Shown here: in pieces, positions 8,671 to 17,507 of the stretch | Layout of the letters: every line of letters begins with the position of its first letter | How positions within the stretch are numbered: position 1 is the stretch's first letter | From: Arachidicoccus rhizosphaerae | GTDB lineage: Bacteria; Bacteroidota; Bacteroidia; Chitinophagales; Chitinophagaceae | Reading direction: 5' to 3' | DNA: 64,000 nt | Assembly (NCBI RefSeq): GCF_900107765.1 | Contig: NZ_FNQY01000003.1 | Location: 1 to 64,000, forward strand | Program-made: the position numbers and the translations under genes | Notes under the pieces: model-generated | What the model was told of the DNA's origin: nothing | The model's database searches: none | Seen by the model: only the letters and a program-made list of their open reading frames with translations

Positions 8671-9867
8671 ATGACACATCTAAAAGACGGTCAGGGACTT
8701 AGTACAGGTTTATTAATCATCATGTCCGTTACTACCGGTGTAGTTGTTGCCAATAACTACTACAACCAGCCTTTACTGGGACTAATGGCAAAAGACTTTG
8801 GCATATCCGAGTTACAAATCAGCAGTATTCCCATGCTTACCCAGATAGGTTATGCTTTTGGATTGTTTTTTATTGTACCACTGGGAGATAAATTAAGACG
8901 CAAAAAATTAATTCTGGTTGACTTCGCTTTTATTATTGCCGCCTTAATTGGCATGGCGCTATCAAAATCACCCTTTTTACTAAAGGTATTCAGCTTTATA
9001 ATCGGATTTACGGCCGTCATTGCCCAGTTATTAATCCCCATGGCTGCACAGCTGGCTACTGATAACAAAAGGGGAAGAGCCATCGGTACGGTTATGTCCG
9101 GTCTGTTAATGGGGATTTTAGCCTCTAGAACACTTAGTGGCTATATCGGAGCGCATTTTGGTTGGCAGGCCATCTATTATGTGGCAGCCGTTTTAATAAG
9201 TTTATTATTCTTTTGTCTGGTTAGGTATTTGCCGGAGCTACCCGCAGAATTTAAGGGCTCATACGGTTCTTTACTTAAATCTCTTGTCACCCAATTTAAT
9301 ACCCAGCCAAACCTAAGATTAGCTTCTTTTAGAGGGGCTTTTGATTTTGCATGTTTCAGCGTTTTTTGGACCACCATTGTATTCTTATTGGAAGCTGCAC
9401 CCTTTCATATGGGCAGTGACGTTGCCGGTGCCATGGGACTCGTTGGAATTGCAGGCGCTATCGTTGCCTCCTATGTAGGAAGGCTAAGTGACCGGATGAG
9501 TAAAAATAAATTAATTATCATGGGTATTTTTATTGTTTTAATATCCTGGATCGTTTTAGGATTTTCGGGCAAAAGCATTATCGGATTGATAATTGGTGCA
9601 TTCTTATTGGACTGGGGAGTACAATCGGTTCATATCACCAATCAAGCCATTATTTTTCAAGGCAACCCACCGGCCAGAAACCGCATTAACACGGTTTACA
9701 TGGTCTGGTATTTCATCGGAGGCTCATTAGGCACCTTGATCGGTGGTTATATTTGGTATTATACCGGTTGGACCGGTATCTCAATTAGCGGCATAATTTT
9801 ATCCCTGCTAATGCTGCTGCTGCATATTTTTGGGCGTAGAAAGCTAAATCTTACCAATTCTGACTAA
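8671..9867 (+). CDS. Major facilitator superfamily (MFS) transporter
   Basis: 398 residues with about twelve hydrophobic segments, so an inner-membrane MFS carrier of normal size. The N-terminal part carries NNYYNQPLLGLMAKDFG and the loop 2-3 signature PLGDKLRRKKLIL; a second copy is seen after the midpoint (YVGRLSDRMSKNKLII). The opening resembles a widespread group annotated as multidrug or sugar-efflux MFS transporters, but the substrate cannot be told from sequence. It stands between two terminator-like hairpins (8518-8558 and 9896-9944), so it is probably transcribed alone. Confidence 0.9.
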   Translation: MTHLKDGQGLSTGLLIIMSVTTGVVVANNYYNQPLLGLMAKDFGISELQISSIPMLTQIGYAFGLFFIVPLGDKLRRKKLILVDFAFIIAALIGMALSKSPFLLKVFSFIIGFTAVIAQLLIPMAAQLATDNKRGRAIGTVMSGLLMGILASRTLSGYIGAHFGWQAIYYVAAVLISLLFFCLVRYLPELPAEFKGSYGSLLKSLVTQFNTQPNLRLASFRGAFDFACFSVFWTTIVFLLEAAPFHMGSDVAGAMGLVGIAGAIVASYVGRLSDRMSKNKLIIMGIFIVLISWIVLGFSGKSIIGLIIGAFLLDWGVQSVHITNQAIIFQGNPPARNRINTVYMVWYFIGGSLGTLIGGYIWYYTGWTGISISGIILSLLMLLLHIFGRRKLNLTNSD

Positions 9868-9895
9868 ACTTATTTAATCGTGTTTCAGACATGAA

Positions 9896-9944
9896 ACAGG
9901 CATGTGAAATCGGACGCAAATACATCCTTTATTCACATGCCTGT
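9896..9944. terminator. Hairpin between convergent MFS and peptidase genes
   Basis: A perfect 13-bp stem (9896-9908, ACAGGCATGTGAA; 9932-9944) with a 23-nt loop in the gap between two convergent genes. No long T-run follows on the plus strand, so this is a hairpin-type terminator candidate for either strand. Confidence 0.6.
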
Positions 9945-9993
9945 CTGTCTTTACTTAATATAAAAATAAAAAACTGTTGGTTTAATCCTTATA

Positions 9994-11208
9994 TTAAAGA
10001 GCCATTTTCTTCTTGATTGCCGGGGCAAGGGCATTTTTATTGACCATAATGGCCACTGTTTTATAATTGACAAATGCTTTTGATGCGTATAAAAATCCTT
10101 TATAAACATTGCCTGTTCCCCAGGAGTTCTTTACAATATAAAATTCATCTCCATTCTGATCTTTGGCCAGCCCAACAATATGCATTAAATGATCGTCCGT
10201 CGTTCTTTTATCATTATATGCATCTTGTCTGTTTTTGGCTGTAATTTTCATTTCAGGGCTGACTTTTGTAAACCAGTTGGCGATGGCAGCTTTATCCAGT
10301 TTTTTATTATTCAAAGTATCTGCGCCTTCGGGTACAATTGCGACGCTATTAAGCCAACTAAAATATGGCTCAGAGCAATCCGTATCCCATTCAACCGTAT
10401 ATCCTTTTTTTAAAGCACCGTCGATAATTTCAGTTAAGTCAGCTAGCGGAACATTCACATAATTTTCCATAAATGCCCAGTTATCCGGTACCATAAGCAT
10501 TGCTCTTTTCCAATAAGGGGTATTGGTCTGGCTCATGATTTCAACATAATCATTTGCATTCAGTCCAGTATAGTCTTTTGCAAATGATAATGGCGTATAA
10601 TCTTTACCTTTAAAAGTAAATTTTTCAGGTGCTTTACCCAAATGACTATCCATAACCATATTAATGGTGTCCTTCCAATTATCCGGAATATGGTGATTAG
10701 CCAGCCAGTCCTTAAGATATTGCTGGATTTCTTTTTGCATAGGATCAAAATCATTAATGGTTGCTCCATTAATCAAACCTGTGTAAACCTGTTCAGGCAT
10801 TGTACCATATTTAGCCAACATATTGGTCACGTCATGAGCCTGGCCGCCGTCTCCATAATTCAGGTTGCCATCCATTCTTAAATAATTCTCTGCTTTTTCC
10901 AGATAAACACACCGGGCTGTAAATATTTTTGAGAGATGAACCGGCTGTTTCCCTTTTTTAATCATTTCACTTTCCAAAAAGGAATTGGTGGAATAGCTCC
11001 AACAAGTTCCCGATTTCCCCTGATTTTCAACAGGTGTATAAGTTAAATTGATCAAATCTGTAAAATGATAACCCTGATCCTTAAGGACGGTCTGATCTTT
11101 ATTTACTTTATTAATCAGATCGACCTGCCCATACATAGGCACAGAATAGGAGATTGCGCAACAAGCCAGGGTCGCACAAATAGCTGTCCTTACATTAAAT
11201 CCCATCAT
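9994..11208 (-). CDS. Exported papain-fold peptidase, C1B (bleomycin hydrolase/aminopeptidase C) type
   Basis: 404 residues. Cys peptidase with an N-terminal signal segment (about residues 8-27, ending MYGQ). The catalytic triad is complete: Cys69 in NQGKSGTCWSYS, His343 in HLMHIVGL and Asn361 in IVKNSWGTG, with the oxyanion Gln63 at ENQG. The long distance between Cys and His and the spacing of helices fit family C1B rather than classical papains, and there is no propeptide. C1B enzymes are usually cytoplasmic aminopeptidases; the signal peptide suggests a periplasmic or secreted form, as seen in other Bacteroidota. A TATCTTTG box on the minus strand (plus 11294-11301) would start a leader of about 80 nt containing a CCGCTTTG/CAAAGCGG hairpin. 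Confidence 0.88.
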   Translation of the reverse strand: MMGFNVRTAICATLACCAISYSVPMYGQVDLINKVNKDQTVLKDQGYHFTDLINLTYTPVENQGKSGTCWSYSTNSFLESEMIKKGKQPVHLSKIFTARCVYLEKAENYLRMDGNLNYGDGGQAHDVTNMLAKYGTMPEQVYTGLINGATINDFDPMQKEIQQYLKDWLANHHIPDNWKDTINMVMDSHLGKAPEKFTFKGKDYTPLSFAKDYTGLNANDYVEIMSQTNTPYWKRAMLMVPDNWAFMENYVNVPLADLTEIIDGALKKGYTVEWDTDCSEPYFSWLNSVAIVPEGADTLNNKKLDKAAIANWFTKVSPEMKITAKNRQDAYNDKRTTDDHLMHIVGLAKDQNGDEFYIVKNSWGTGNVYKGFLYASKAFVNYKTVAIMVNKNALAPAIKKKMAL

Positions 11209-11257
11209 AAAAAATAATTAATTTGATATAAATCAGAATTATACATTATACTTTCTC

Positions 11258-11301
11258 CGCTTTGTGCATCCATCTAGTTTGCAAAGCGGTTTCCAAAGAT
11301 A
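11258..11301 (-). promoter_or_regulatory. -7 box and leader hairpin of the C1B peptidase gene
   Basis: On the minus strand TATCTTTG (plus 11294-11301) matches TAnnTTTG. Just downstream in the transcript, CCGCTTTG and CAAAGCGG form an exact 8-bp inverted repeat. No good -33 TTG was found at the usual distance. Confidence 0.4.
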
Positions 11302-11473
11302 AGGATTTGATATTATAAATCTGATCTGAATTTCTCCTTATGACCGGTAAGTCCATAATGCCAATTCTGAATAGAGAAAAGCATATCCTCAACCAAAATC
11401 CCAGGTCTTATTTAGCAGCTTCCCTTATATTTGTAGTGGCATCTGAAAATCTTCAAATTCCGATACAGATCAT

Positions 11474-12538
11474 ATGAGAAGCAGAAACAGTAGAAGACCC
11501 ACAAAAGGCAGTCATTTTAACCGTCCTGATCTTTGGCAGACTGCCAGTTCGGAAGAGATAATACGCCTTTTAATCGCACTGGATTTTAATGCAACAGAAA
11601 TAGCCTTTAACAACTGGAATAGCAATAATCCCATTGAGACTCCGGAAGAGTTGCAAAAGAAGGAACCCGCTGTTTATGCCGCCAGAAAAGCGGCACTGGA
11701 CTGGGCGCCCAAACTAGAAGGATGGAATAATACCGGAAAACAGCTCACAGTGATCGATCAAGAAAAACTGCAGCAGTTATTACAGGATTTTAAAGACTAT
11801 GAATTTGGAAAATGGCTGAGTAATTTTTCTCAAAGTTTATTGCAATTATTATATAGACTTTCCCAGGACTTAATAAAGTCATGTATTAAAAAGGAAGTCC
11901 CAGATGAAGAAAATCCACTTACCAGCAGTTCATCAACCAGCTCAAAAGAAGGTCCGTATGCACCTTATCTGCATGAGCAATGTGGTATTTATCACTTAGT
12001 AGACGGCATTACATCTATATTACAACGTCAGAAAATAAATCCAAGAGCAAAAATACAAACCGTAGATTTATTAAAGGAAGCACGGAAGGCTTTCCCTCAG
12101 GATGGGAGGCTATCTTATTTACTGGCAGGAAGTTATTTCGAAAATAACCAAAACAAGGATGCAAGGCAACAATATGCTAAGAGCTTACTTTACTTCCCAG
12201 AATTAGCGGAAAGCATGATTATACAAAATCCCACCATAGAAGCACCGAATGAAATTAAAAAGCTCATTGGCAGCCAGGCCCCTGCAAGAGCTGTCGCCAT
12301 CGGGTTCCTACAGGGCATTTTCCAGCTCATTGAACTCCCTGTTGATTTCTCTATAAACGATGCTATGCAACAAAAAGCATTGTTAAGCTATCTGGCATTG
12401 TACGATGTTGAACAAGCTACTTTAAGTGCTCCCACAGATTTAATTTATATCGCTAAATGTCGTAAACATTTAAAAGAAACAGATCTGCAGTTATATAACA
12501 AGTATATGGCCATCATTAGAGCAAGAGAGGAACGTTAA
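11474..12538 (+). CDS. Unrecognised 354-residue protein with a TPR-like segment
   Basis: I do not recognise this family. No signal peptide or membrane segment is visible: the N-terminus is basic (MRSRNSRRPTKGS) and the body is helical and Gln-rich. A low-complexity SSSSTSS linker splits an N-terminal part (about 1-145, with WQTASSEEIIRLLIALDF and a DWAPKLEGW stretch) from a C-terminal part. The latter has a tetratricopeptide-like helix pair around residues 195-240 (LLKEARKAFPQDGRLSYLLA followed by a second helix). The protein is thus probably a cytoplasmic scaffold-like protein. It is divergent from the peptidase gene; a TATATTTG box at 11426-11433 may be its promoter. Composition resembles its neighbours, giving no sign of transfer. 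Confidence 0.6.
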   Translation: MRSRNSRRPTKGSHFNRPDLWQTASSEEIIRLLIALDFNATEIAFNNWNSNNPIETPEELQKKEPAVYAARKAALDWAPKLEGWNNTGKQLTVIDQEKLQQLLQDFKDYEFGKWLSNFSQSLLQLLYRLSQDLIKSCIKKEVPDEENPLTSSSSTSSKEGPYAPYLHEQCGIYHLVDGITSILQRQKINPRAKIQTVDLLKEARKAFPQDGRLSYLLAGSYFENNQNKDARQQYAKSLLYFPELAESMIIQNPTIEAPNEIKKLIGSQAPARAVAIGFLQGIFQLIELPVDFSINDAMQQKALLSYLALYDVEQATLSAPTDLIYIAKCRKHLKETDLQLYNKYMAIIRAREER

Positions 12539-12888
12539 AAATCCGCTTGTCATGCTTGCAGGATCACACTGTCCGTTAATTTACAAATTACCATGGAAAA
12601 CCCTGTTTTTATTATGCACTTTTTGCACTGATAAATTCGCTGAAATGCCTGTCCCTATTAGATTCTTAACAAATACTAAATGACCGGATATTTTACTCCT
12701 ATAATTGAAAAACTGTTGTAATTTGACCTCCTGAACAGGAAATTTGGTTGTTCAGGCTTTTTGTTTATGGAGCAATCATTCCAAAAGCTTAGAATTTAAT
12801 GAATCTTATGGACTCCATCGGGTATTAGAATAATAAGGTTTCTGCACTTCAACACATAATCAAAATATTTAATATAAATTTCATAAAA
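12539..12888. other. 350-base gap with an isolated terminator
   Basis: No open frame of interest. The only structured element is an intrinsic terminator at 12730-12762, almost 200 nt after the preceding stop codon. The rest (12763-12888) is AT-rich and presumably carries the promoter of the GH2 gene, but I see no clear TAnnTTTG box. Confidence 0.4.
12730..12762 (+). terminator. Intrinsic terminator
   Basis: Perfect 8-bp stem CCTGAACA (12730-12737) / TGTTCAGG (12749-12756), 11-nt loop, followed by CTTTTTG. It ends either a long 3' UTR of the gene ending at 12538 or a small RNA starting within the gap. Confidence 0.75.
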
Positions 12889-14766
12889 ATGATGCAAACT
12901 AAAACGCAGTCAAAAAGAATTCGGCAACTGGCCTCCTCATTAGTATTGGCGGGGCTTTTTATTAGTAGTCATTCTTTAATTGCTCAGGATTATAAGCCGG
13001 TTGAAGGAAAAATCATGACCAAATGGGCTGAACAGGTTAATCCAAAATCACCGCTGCCGGAATATCCAAGACCACAATTAAAGAGGTCCCAGTGGCAAAA
13101 CCTGAACGGCCTTTGGCAGTATGCAATTACGAATGCTGCCCAGGATGCCATTCCTACTAAGTTTGACGGCAAAATACTGGTTCCCTATCCGGTAGAGTCC
13201 GCTCTGTCTGGCGTAGGAAAAACAGTAGGAGAGGATCACGCTCTTTGGTATAACACAGTTATTAACCAAAAGAACATATCCTCAAAGGAAAGATTATTGT
13301 TGCATTTTGGAGCTGTTGACTGGCGTACGGACGTGTATGTTAATGGCAAAAAAGTTGGACGCCACGAAGGCGGATACGATCCATTCAGTTTTGACATTAC
13401 ACCATATTTACAAAAAGGCAAAACACAACAGATTAGTATAAGAGTATGGGATCCAACAGATAAAGGACCTCAGCCACGAGGTAAACAGGTAAGCGGCCCC
13501 AATGGCATCTGGTACACACCTGTTACAGGTATATGGCAAACAGTATGGACCGAGCTAGTGCCTGAAACCTATATTGTTTCTACCAAACAAACGCCAGACC
13601 TGGATGCCTCCAGCTTGATGGTTTCGGCCAATGTCATCGGTGCGCAAAATGGTGACCAGGTTAAATTTGTGGCCTTAGATAAAGGCGAAATAGTTGCTCA
13701 AACCACCGCCACAGCCGGCACCACTACTAATTTATCCATTAAGACCCCTCATAACTGGTCTCCAACTGACCCTCATCTTTATCAACTGCAAATTACCGTA
13801 CTTAGAAAGGGCAAACAAATAGATGCAGTCAGCAGTTATTTTGCCATGCGTAAATCCTCTTTAGTAAAAGACAGCAAAGGCATTACACGTATGGGATTAA
13901 ATAATAAGCCTATTTTCCAATTTGGTCCGCTTGACCAGGGCTGGTGGCCCGACGGACTGTATACAGCACCTACTGATGAAGCCTTATTATTTGATATTGA
14001 ACAAACCAAGAAAATGGGCTTCAATATGATCCGTAAGCATATCAAAATTGAACCAGCCAGATGGTATTATTACTGCGATAGCCTTGGCATGCTGGTTTGG
14101 CAGGATATGCCAAGTGGGGATTTGGGCGGCAATACCTGGGATAATCACCCCGGCATTTCCAATGGGCTAAACAGGGATAAGCAACGCTCTGCAGCATCCG
14201 AAGGGTATTACAGAAAAGAATGGAAAGCAATGATCGATGCCACTTATAATTTCCCTAGCATTGTTGTATGGACTCCTTTTAATGAAGCCTGGGGCCAATT
14301 TAAAACAGTGGATATCACTAAATGGACTAAAAACTACGACCCTTCCAGACTGGTAAATAGTGCCAGCGGAGGTAATTTCTTCTGGGTTGGGGACATGCTG
14401 GATTTACATAACTATCCGGACCCGGCAATGCCAGATCCAGAGGTATTTGGGAAATCAGGGATGGCATTAGTTCTTGGTGAATTTGGAGGCCTTGGTCTAC
14501 CGATATCCGGACATACCTGGCAACAAAATGACAACTGGGGCTACCAAAGTTTTAAAAACCAGGATGAGCTATTAAAAAGGTATAGTCAATTGATACAAAG
14601 ACTTAAAAAATTGATTCCATTAGGTTTGTCTGCAGCAGTTTATACACAGACAACCGATGTAGAAGTAGAAACCAATGGAATAATGACGTATGACAGAAAA
14701 GTCATCAAAATGCCGGAGGACAAACTCCATGATCTACATGCGCCTTTATACCAGGAAGAAAATTAA
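12889..14766 (+). CDS. GH2 family glycoside hydrolase (beta-galactosidase/glucuronidase-like), exported
   Basis: 625 residues with a signal peptide (LVLAGLFISSHSLIAQ). The order is the GH2 sugar-binding jelly roll (about 55-210; LKRSQWQNLNGLWQYA, VPYPVESALSGVG, LHFGAVDWRTDVYVNGK), an immunoglobulin-like domain (about 215-310) and a TIM barrel (about 320-610). The acid/base Glu466 is in WTPFNEAWGQF and the probable nucleophile Glu531 in VLGEFGG. It is shorter than LacZ, without the C-terminal domains, and resembles Bacteroidota GH2 enzymes of uncertain specificity. It is monocistronic, ending in a terminator at 14822. No sugar transporter is adjacent, so the substrate cannot be inferred from context. 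Confidence 0.92.
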   Translation: MMQTKTQSKRIRQLASSLVLAGLFISSHSLIAQDYKPVEGKIMTKWAEQVNPKSPLPEYPRPQLKRSQWQNLNGLWQYAITNAAQDAIPTKFDGKILVPYPVESALSGVGKTVGEDHALWYNTVINQKNISSKERLLLHFGAVDWRTDVYVNGKKVGRHEGGYDPFSFDITPYLQKGKTQQISIRVWDPTDKGPQPRGKQVSGPNGIWYTPVTGIWQTVWTELVPETYIVSTKQTPDLDASSLMVSANVIGAQNGDQVKFVALDKGEIVAQTTATAGTTTNLSIKTPHNWSPTDPHLYQLQITVLRKGKQIDAVSSYFAMRKSSLVKDSKGITRMGLNNKPIFQFGPLDQGWWPDGLYTAPTDEALLFDIEQTKKMGFNMIRKHIKIEPARWYYYCDSLGMLVWQDMPSGDLGGNTWDNHPGISNGLNRDKQRSAASEGYYRKEWKAMIDATYNFPSIVVWTPFNEAWGQFKTVDITKWTKNYDPSRLVNSASGGNFFWVGDMLDLHNYPDPAMPDPEVFGKSGMALVLGEFGGLGLPISGHTWQQNDNWGYQSFKNQDELLKRYSQLIQRLKKLIPLGLSAAVYTQTTDVEVETNGIMTYDRKVIKMPEDKLHDLHAPLYQEEN

Positions 14767-14821
14767 TCATTTCCCAAGCAAAAGTATATTTAGATTAAAA
14801 AAGTGAAATTTTTAAAATTAG

Positions 14822-14856
14822 GTGCTTCAGGTGTAATATACCCTGAGGCACTTTTT
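14822..14856 (+). terminator. Terminator of the GH2 gene
   Basis: GTGCTTCAGG (14822-14831) pairs with CCTGAGGCAC (14842-14851) over 10 bp with one G-U, followed by TTTTTC and more T residues. Confidence 0.8.
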
Positions 14857-14983
14857 CTTTTTTTCAAAGTTATTTTCGGCTTAATAAATGCAACACAAGG
14901 AGTTGTCAAAGATTATTTATCAAAAATAAAACCTAACTTAGCCGGGCGTTAATACACTGGTGAATGGAAAGTTGTTGATTCAT

Positions 14984-14989
14984 CTTTTA
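14984..14989. repeat. Target-site duplication, left copy (CTTTTA)
   Basis: Exact 6-bp copy abutting the left end of the insertion sequence; its partner is at 16344-16349. Confidence 0.75.
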
Positions 14990-16343
14990 CAATACTTCGG
15001 TAACTTTTTAAGCCCGGAAAAATGTGGATAAAATTTAAATTTCTTGATTTTGGGGAGAATTTATTCACAGGCGGAGAAAGAGAAGAAAAAAGGCGGTAGA
15101 ATTTGGTGTGAAACAGAAAACCACCGCCCTTAATAAAGCCATGGGCCTTATCAGTGCAAGAATAAATCAAGTTTGCGAATTGACCAAACCCCAGAAGAAA
15201 TTTCTGGGCTGGATCTTTGAAAAATGGATCATGCTGCCCGTACGGCATAATTTCCTGAACCTTTTCCGGTATGCTGATGGTCAGTATTCTGAAAAAAGCA
15301 TTAGGAATCAGTTTAGTAAGAAAATGAACTTCACGGCATTGTTTGACAGCTCCTTTTGCAAGCTCAAGGCTAAAGAGTGTATCGCAGCCTTTGATCCGAG
15401 CTTCATCCGCAAAAGCGGGAAAAAGACCTTTGGCAAAGGCAGGTTCTGGAGCGGAAAGGATCAAAGGGCTAAGCCGGGACTGGAAATAGGCTGTCTGGCA
15501 CTGGTTGATGTCGAAGATGAAACGGCCTATAGCATTGAAGCGGTACAGACGCCCGGAGAAATGAAAAATGCCCTGATGGATCATTACGTGGGTATTATCA
15601 GAAACAACATTGGTCGAATTAAGTCTTTTACTGATTATCTGGCAGTAGATGGCTATTTTATGAAAAAAACATTTATCGAACCGATGTTGAAGATGGGTCT
15701 TCAGGTAATTACCCGCATGCGGCCAGATGCGAACCTGCAGTACCTGTATAAAGGCCAACAGAAGACAGGCAGAGGCAGAAAACGCCGTTACGCAGGAAAA
15801 GTCGATATGAATAATATCGATAAACGTAGATGGAAGCTGTGTTATGAAGACGATCATGTTCTGGCCTTTGAGTTAATTGTATGGTGTGTCACGTTAAAAA
15901 GAGAAGCTAAAGTGATATATCTAAAACACAAACAGGGCAGCGGGCATACCGTATTCTTAAGTACCGACATTAATATGGAGGGAAAGAAAATCATGCAATA
16001 TTATGGATTACGATTCCAGATTGAGTTTCTAATACGAGATGCAAAACAATATACCGGCCTGGAAGAGTGCCAGGCGGTCAGTGAAAACAAATTATATAAC
16101 CATTTTAATTTATCGCTCATGTCCGTATCACTTATGAAGTTAACCTGTTGGGCAAGTCTGAAAGACAAATCAGACATCCCGTTTTCCATGAGGAGTATCA
16201 AAACCTGGTACTACAACAAATACCTCACGGAAACTATTTTTTCAAACTTGGGTCTAGAGCTGAATTGCAATAAAATAAAAAAGCTCTATTCAAAATGCCT
16301 AAATATCGGCGCTATGGCCGCTTAATTTATTACCGAAATATTG
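14990..16343 (+). mobile_element. Complete IS4-superfamily insertion sequence, 1354 bp
   Basis: The ends were located by comparing both flanks. The left end CAATACTTCGGTAAC (14990-15004) matches the reverse complement of the right end, CAATATTTCGGTAAT (16329-16343), at 13 of 15 positions, and the weaker match continues inward (TTAAG). The element is flanked by an exact 6-bp direct repeat CTTTTA (14984-14989 and 16344-16349), the expected target-site duplication. One DDE transposase gene fills the element and its stop codon lies next to the right end. No second copy lies in this window. The intact frame and duplication suggest a fairly recent insertion. It landed 66 bp before the start codon of the aldo/keto reductase gene. 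Confidence 0.85.
15108..16325 (+). CDS. DDE transposase, IS4 family type
   Basis: 405 residues from a GTG start (15108); the first in-frame ATG would begin at residue 12. The catalytic triad is visible as Asp96 (AAFDPSFIRKSG), Asp181 (LAVDGYFMKK) and Glu306 inside YGLRFQIEFLIRDAK, the Y-(2)-R-(3)-E-(6)-K signature of IS4-type transposases. The long stretch between Asp181 and Glu306 fits the beta-strand insertion domain of that superfamily. No frameshift or internal stop is seen, so the enzyme is probably functional. The 6-bp duplication is shorter than for many IS4-group elements, so the subgroup is left open. A long antisense frame over its first half is a shadow. Confidence 0.92.
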   Translation: MKQKTTALNKAMGLISARINQVCELTKPQKKFLGWIFEKWIMLPVRHNFLNLFRYADGQYSEKSIRNQFSKKMNFTALFDSSFCKLKAKECIAAFDPSFIRKSGKKTFGKGRFWSGKDQRAKPGLEIGCLALVDVEDETAYSIEAVQTPGEMKNALMDHYVGIIRNNIGRIKSFTDYLAVDGYFMKKTFIEPMLKMGLQVITRMRPDANLQYLYKGQQKTGRGRKRRYAGKVDMNNIDKRRWKLCYEDDHVLAFELIVWCVTLKREAKVIYLKHKQGSGHTVFLSTDINMEGKKIMQYYGLRFQIEFLIRDAKQYTGLEECQAVSENKLYNHFNLSLMSVSLMKLTCWASLKDKSDIPFSMRSIKTWYYNKYLTETIFSNLGLELNCNKIKKLYSKCLNIGAMAA

Positions 16344-16349
16344 CTTTTA
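16344..16349. repeat. Target-site duplication, right copy (CTTTTA)
   Basis: Exact partner of 14984-14989, abutting the right end of the insertion sequence. Confidence 0.75.
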
Positions 16350-16415
16350 AAGAATTTAAAACAAATCATCATATCGCATATTTTCCATAAATATTCTCCC
16401 ATTAAATAAAATTTT

Positions 16416-17399
16416 ATGAATAAATATGAGCAGATGACCTATAGAAGGTGTGGTAAATCTGGTTTAAAACTACCAGCTATTTCTTTAGGTCTATGGCATA
16501 ATTTCGGGTTCGTTGACAAATATGAACATTTCAGGGAAACCCTCCATACCGCTTTTGATCAGGGAATTACACATTTTGATCTGGCCAATAATTACGGCCC
16601 CCCACCGGGTTCTGCAGAAGAAAATTTTGGCAAAATCTTGCATGCTGATTTCAAGCGCCACCGCGATGAAATGATTATCTCTACCAAGGCAGGATATACT
16701 ATGTGGGATGGCCCGTATGGGGACTGGGGTTCTAAAAAATATCTGGTCGCCTCTTTAGATCAAAGCCTCAAAAGAATGGGACTGGAATATGTGGATATCT
16801 TTTATCATCATAGACCAGATCCGGAAACACCTCTTGAGGAAACCATGCGCACGCTGGATTTAGTAGTTAGGCAAGGCAAAGCCTTATATGCAGGAATCTC
16901 AAATTATCCAGCCAAATTAGCCGCTGAAGCCTTTAAAATATTAAATGAACTTGGCACCCCCTGCGTTATCCATCAGCCTAAATACTCTATGTTTGAACGA
17001 TGGGTCGAGGACGGTCTATTGGATACCCTGGAAACCTACGGTGTCGGATGTATACCTTTTTCCCCTCTGGCACAAGGTATGCTCACTAATAAGTATTTAC
17101 ACGGTATCCCTGAAGACTCCCGGGCCGCAAAAGCGCACGGATTTCTTAAAAAGGAGTCCCTCACAGAAGGCCGACTCAAGCAAATTTCAAAACTGAATGA
17201 CCTGGCTCAATCCAGAGGCCAATCCCTTGCCCAAATGGCGCTAAGCTGGCTATTAAAAGATAAGCGAGTCACTTCCGTATTAGTGGGAGCCAGTAGCAAG
17301 GAGCAACTTTTAGATTCTTTAAAATGTCTGGAGAATCAGAGTTTTAGTTCTGAGCAACTGGATAAGATCGAAAATATCTTATCAGAGAGCCGGCAGTAA
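16416..17399 (+). CDS. Aldo/keto reductase, YghZ (L-glyceraldehyde 3-phosphate reductase)-like
   Basis: 327-residue NADPH-dependent reductase of the AKR superfamily, cytoplasmic. The opening (YRRCGKSGLKLPAISLGLWHNFG) and NNYGPPPGSAEENFG are typical of the YghZ/AKR14 group, which reduces small aldehydes such as glyceraldehyde 3-phosphate or methylglyoxal. Catalytic residues visible are Asp and Tyr in HFDLANNYG, Lys in ISTKAGY and His in FYHHRPD. The NADP-binding end has SVLVGASSKEQL. The insertion sequence sits 66 bp upstream, so the native promoter may be displaced. It ends 108 nt before the chosen start of the thiol peroxidase, possibly co-transcribed. Confidence 0.92.
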   Translation: MNKYEQMTYRRCGKSGLKLPAISLGLWHNFGFVDKYEHFRETLHTAFDQGITHFDLANNYGPPPGSAEENFGKILHADFKRHRDEMIISTKAGYTMWDGPYGDWGSKKYLVASLDQSLKRMGLEYVDIFYHHRPDPETPLEETMRTLDLVVRQGKALYAGISNYPAKLAAEAFKILNELGTPCVIHQPKYSMFERWVEDGLLDTLETYGVGCIPFSPLAQGMLTNKYLHGIPEDSRAAKAHGFLKKESLTEGRLKQISKLNDLAQSRGQSLAQMALSWLLKDKRVTSVLVGASSKEQLLDSLKCLENQSFSSEQLDKIENILSESRQ

Positions 17400-17507
17400 T
17401 CAAAATCTGGCTTATTGTATATAATTTGTAATTTTGGAACATTAATGCTTATTATTATGCCGTTGCAACAATCCGACAGCCGTCTTCCATCCTGTAAGCA
17501 GAATGAA

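Noticed and set aside
14949-15857. Long (302-codon) open frame on the minus strand over the transposase gene
   Set aside because: It is fully antisense to a well-supported DDE transposase, crosses the insertion-sequence border, and its translation (Cys/Phe/His-rich) resembles no protein; it is a shadow.
14873-16339. Alternative inverted ends for the insertion sequence (TTTTCGGCTTAATAAAT at 14873 against the arm ending at 16339)
   Set aside because: The match needs a gap and gives no flanking duplication, while 14990-16343 gives 13 of 15 identity and an exact 6-bp repeat.
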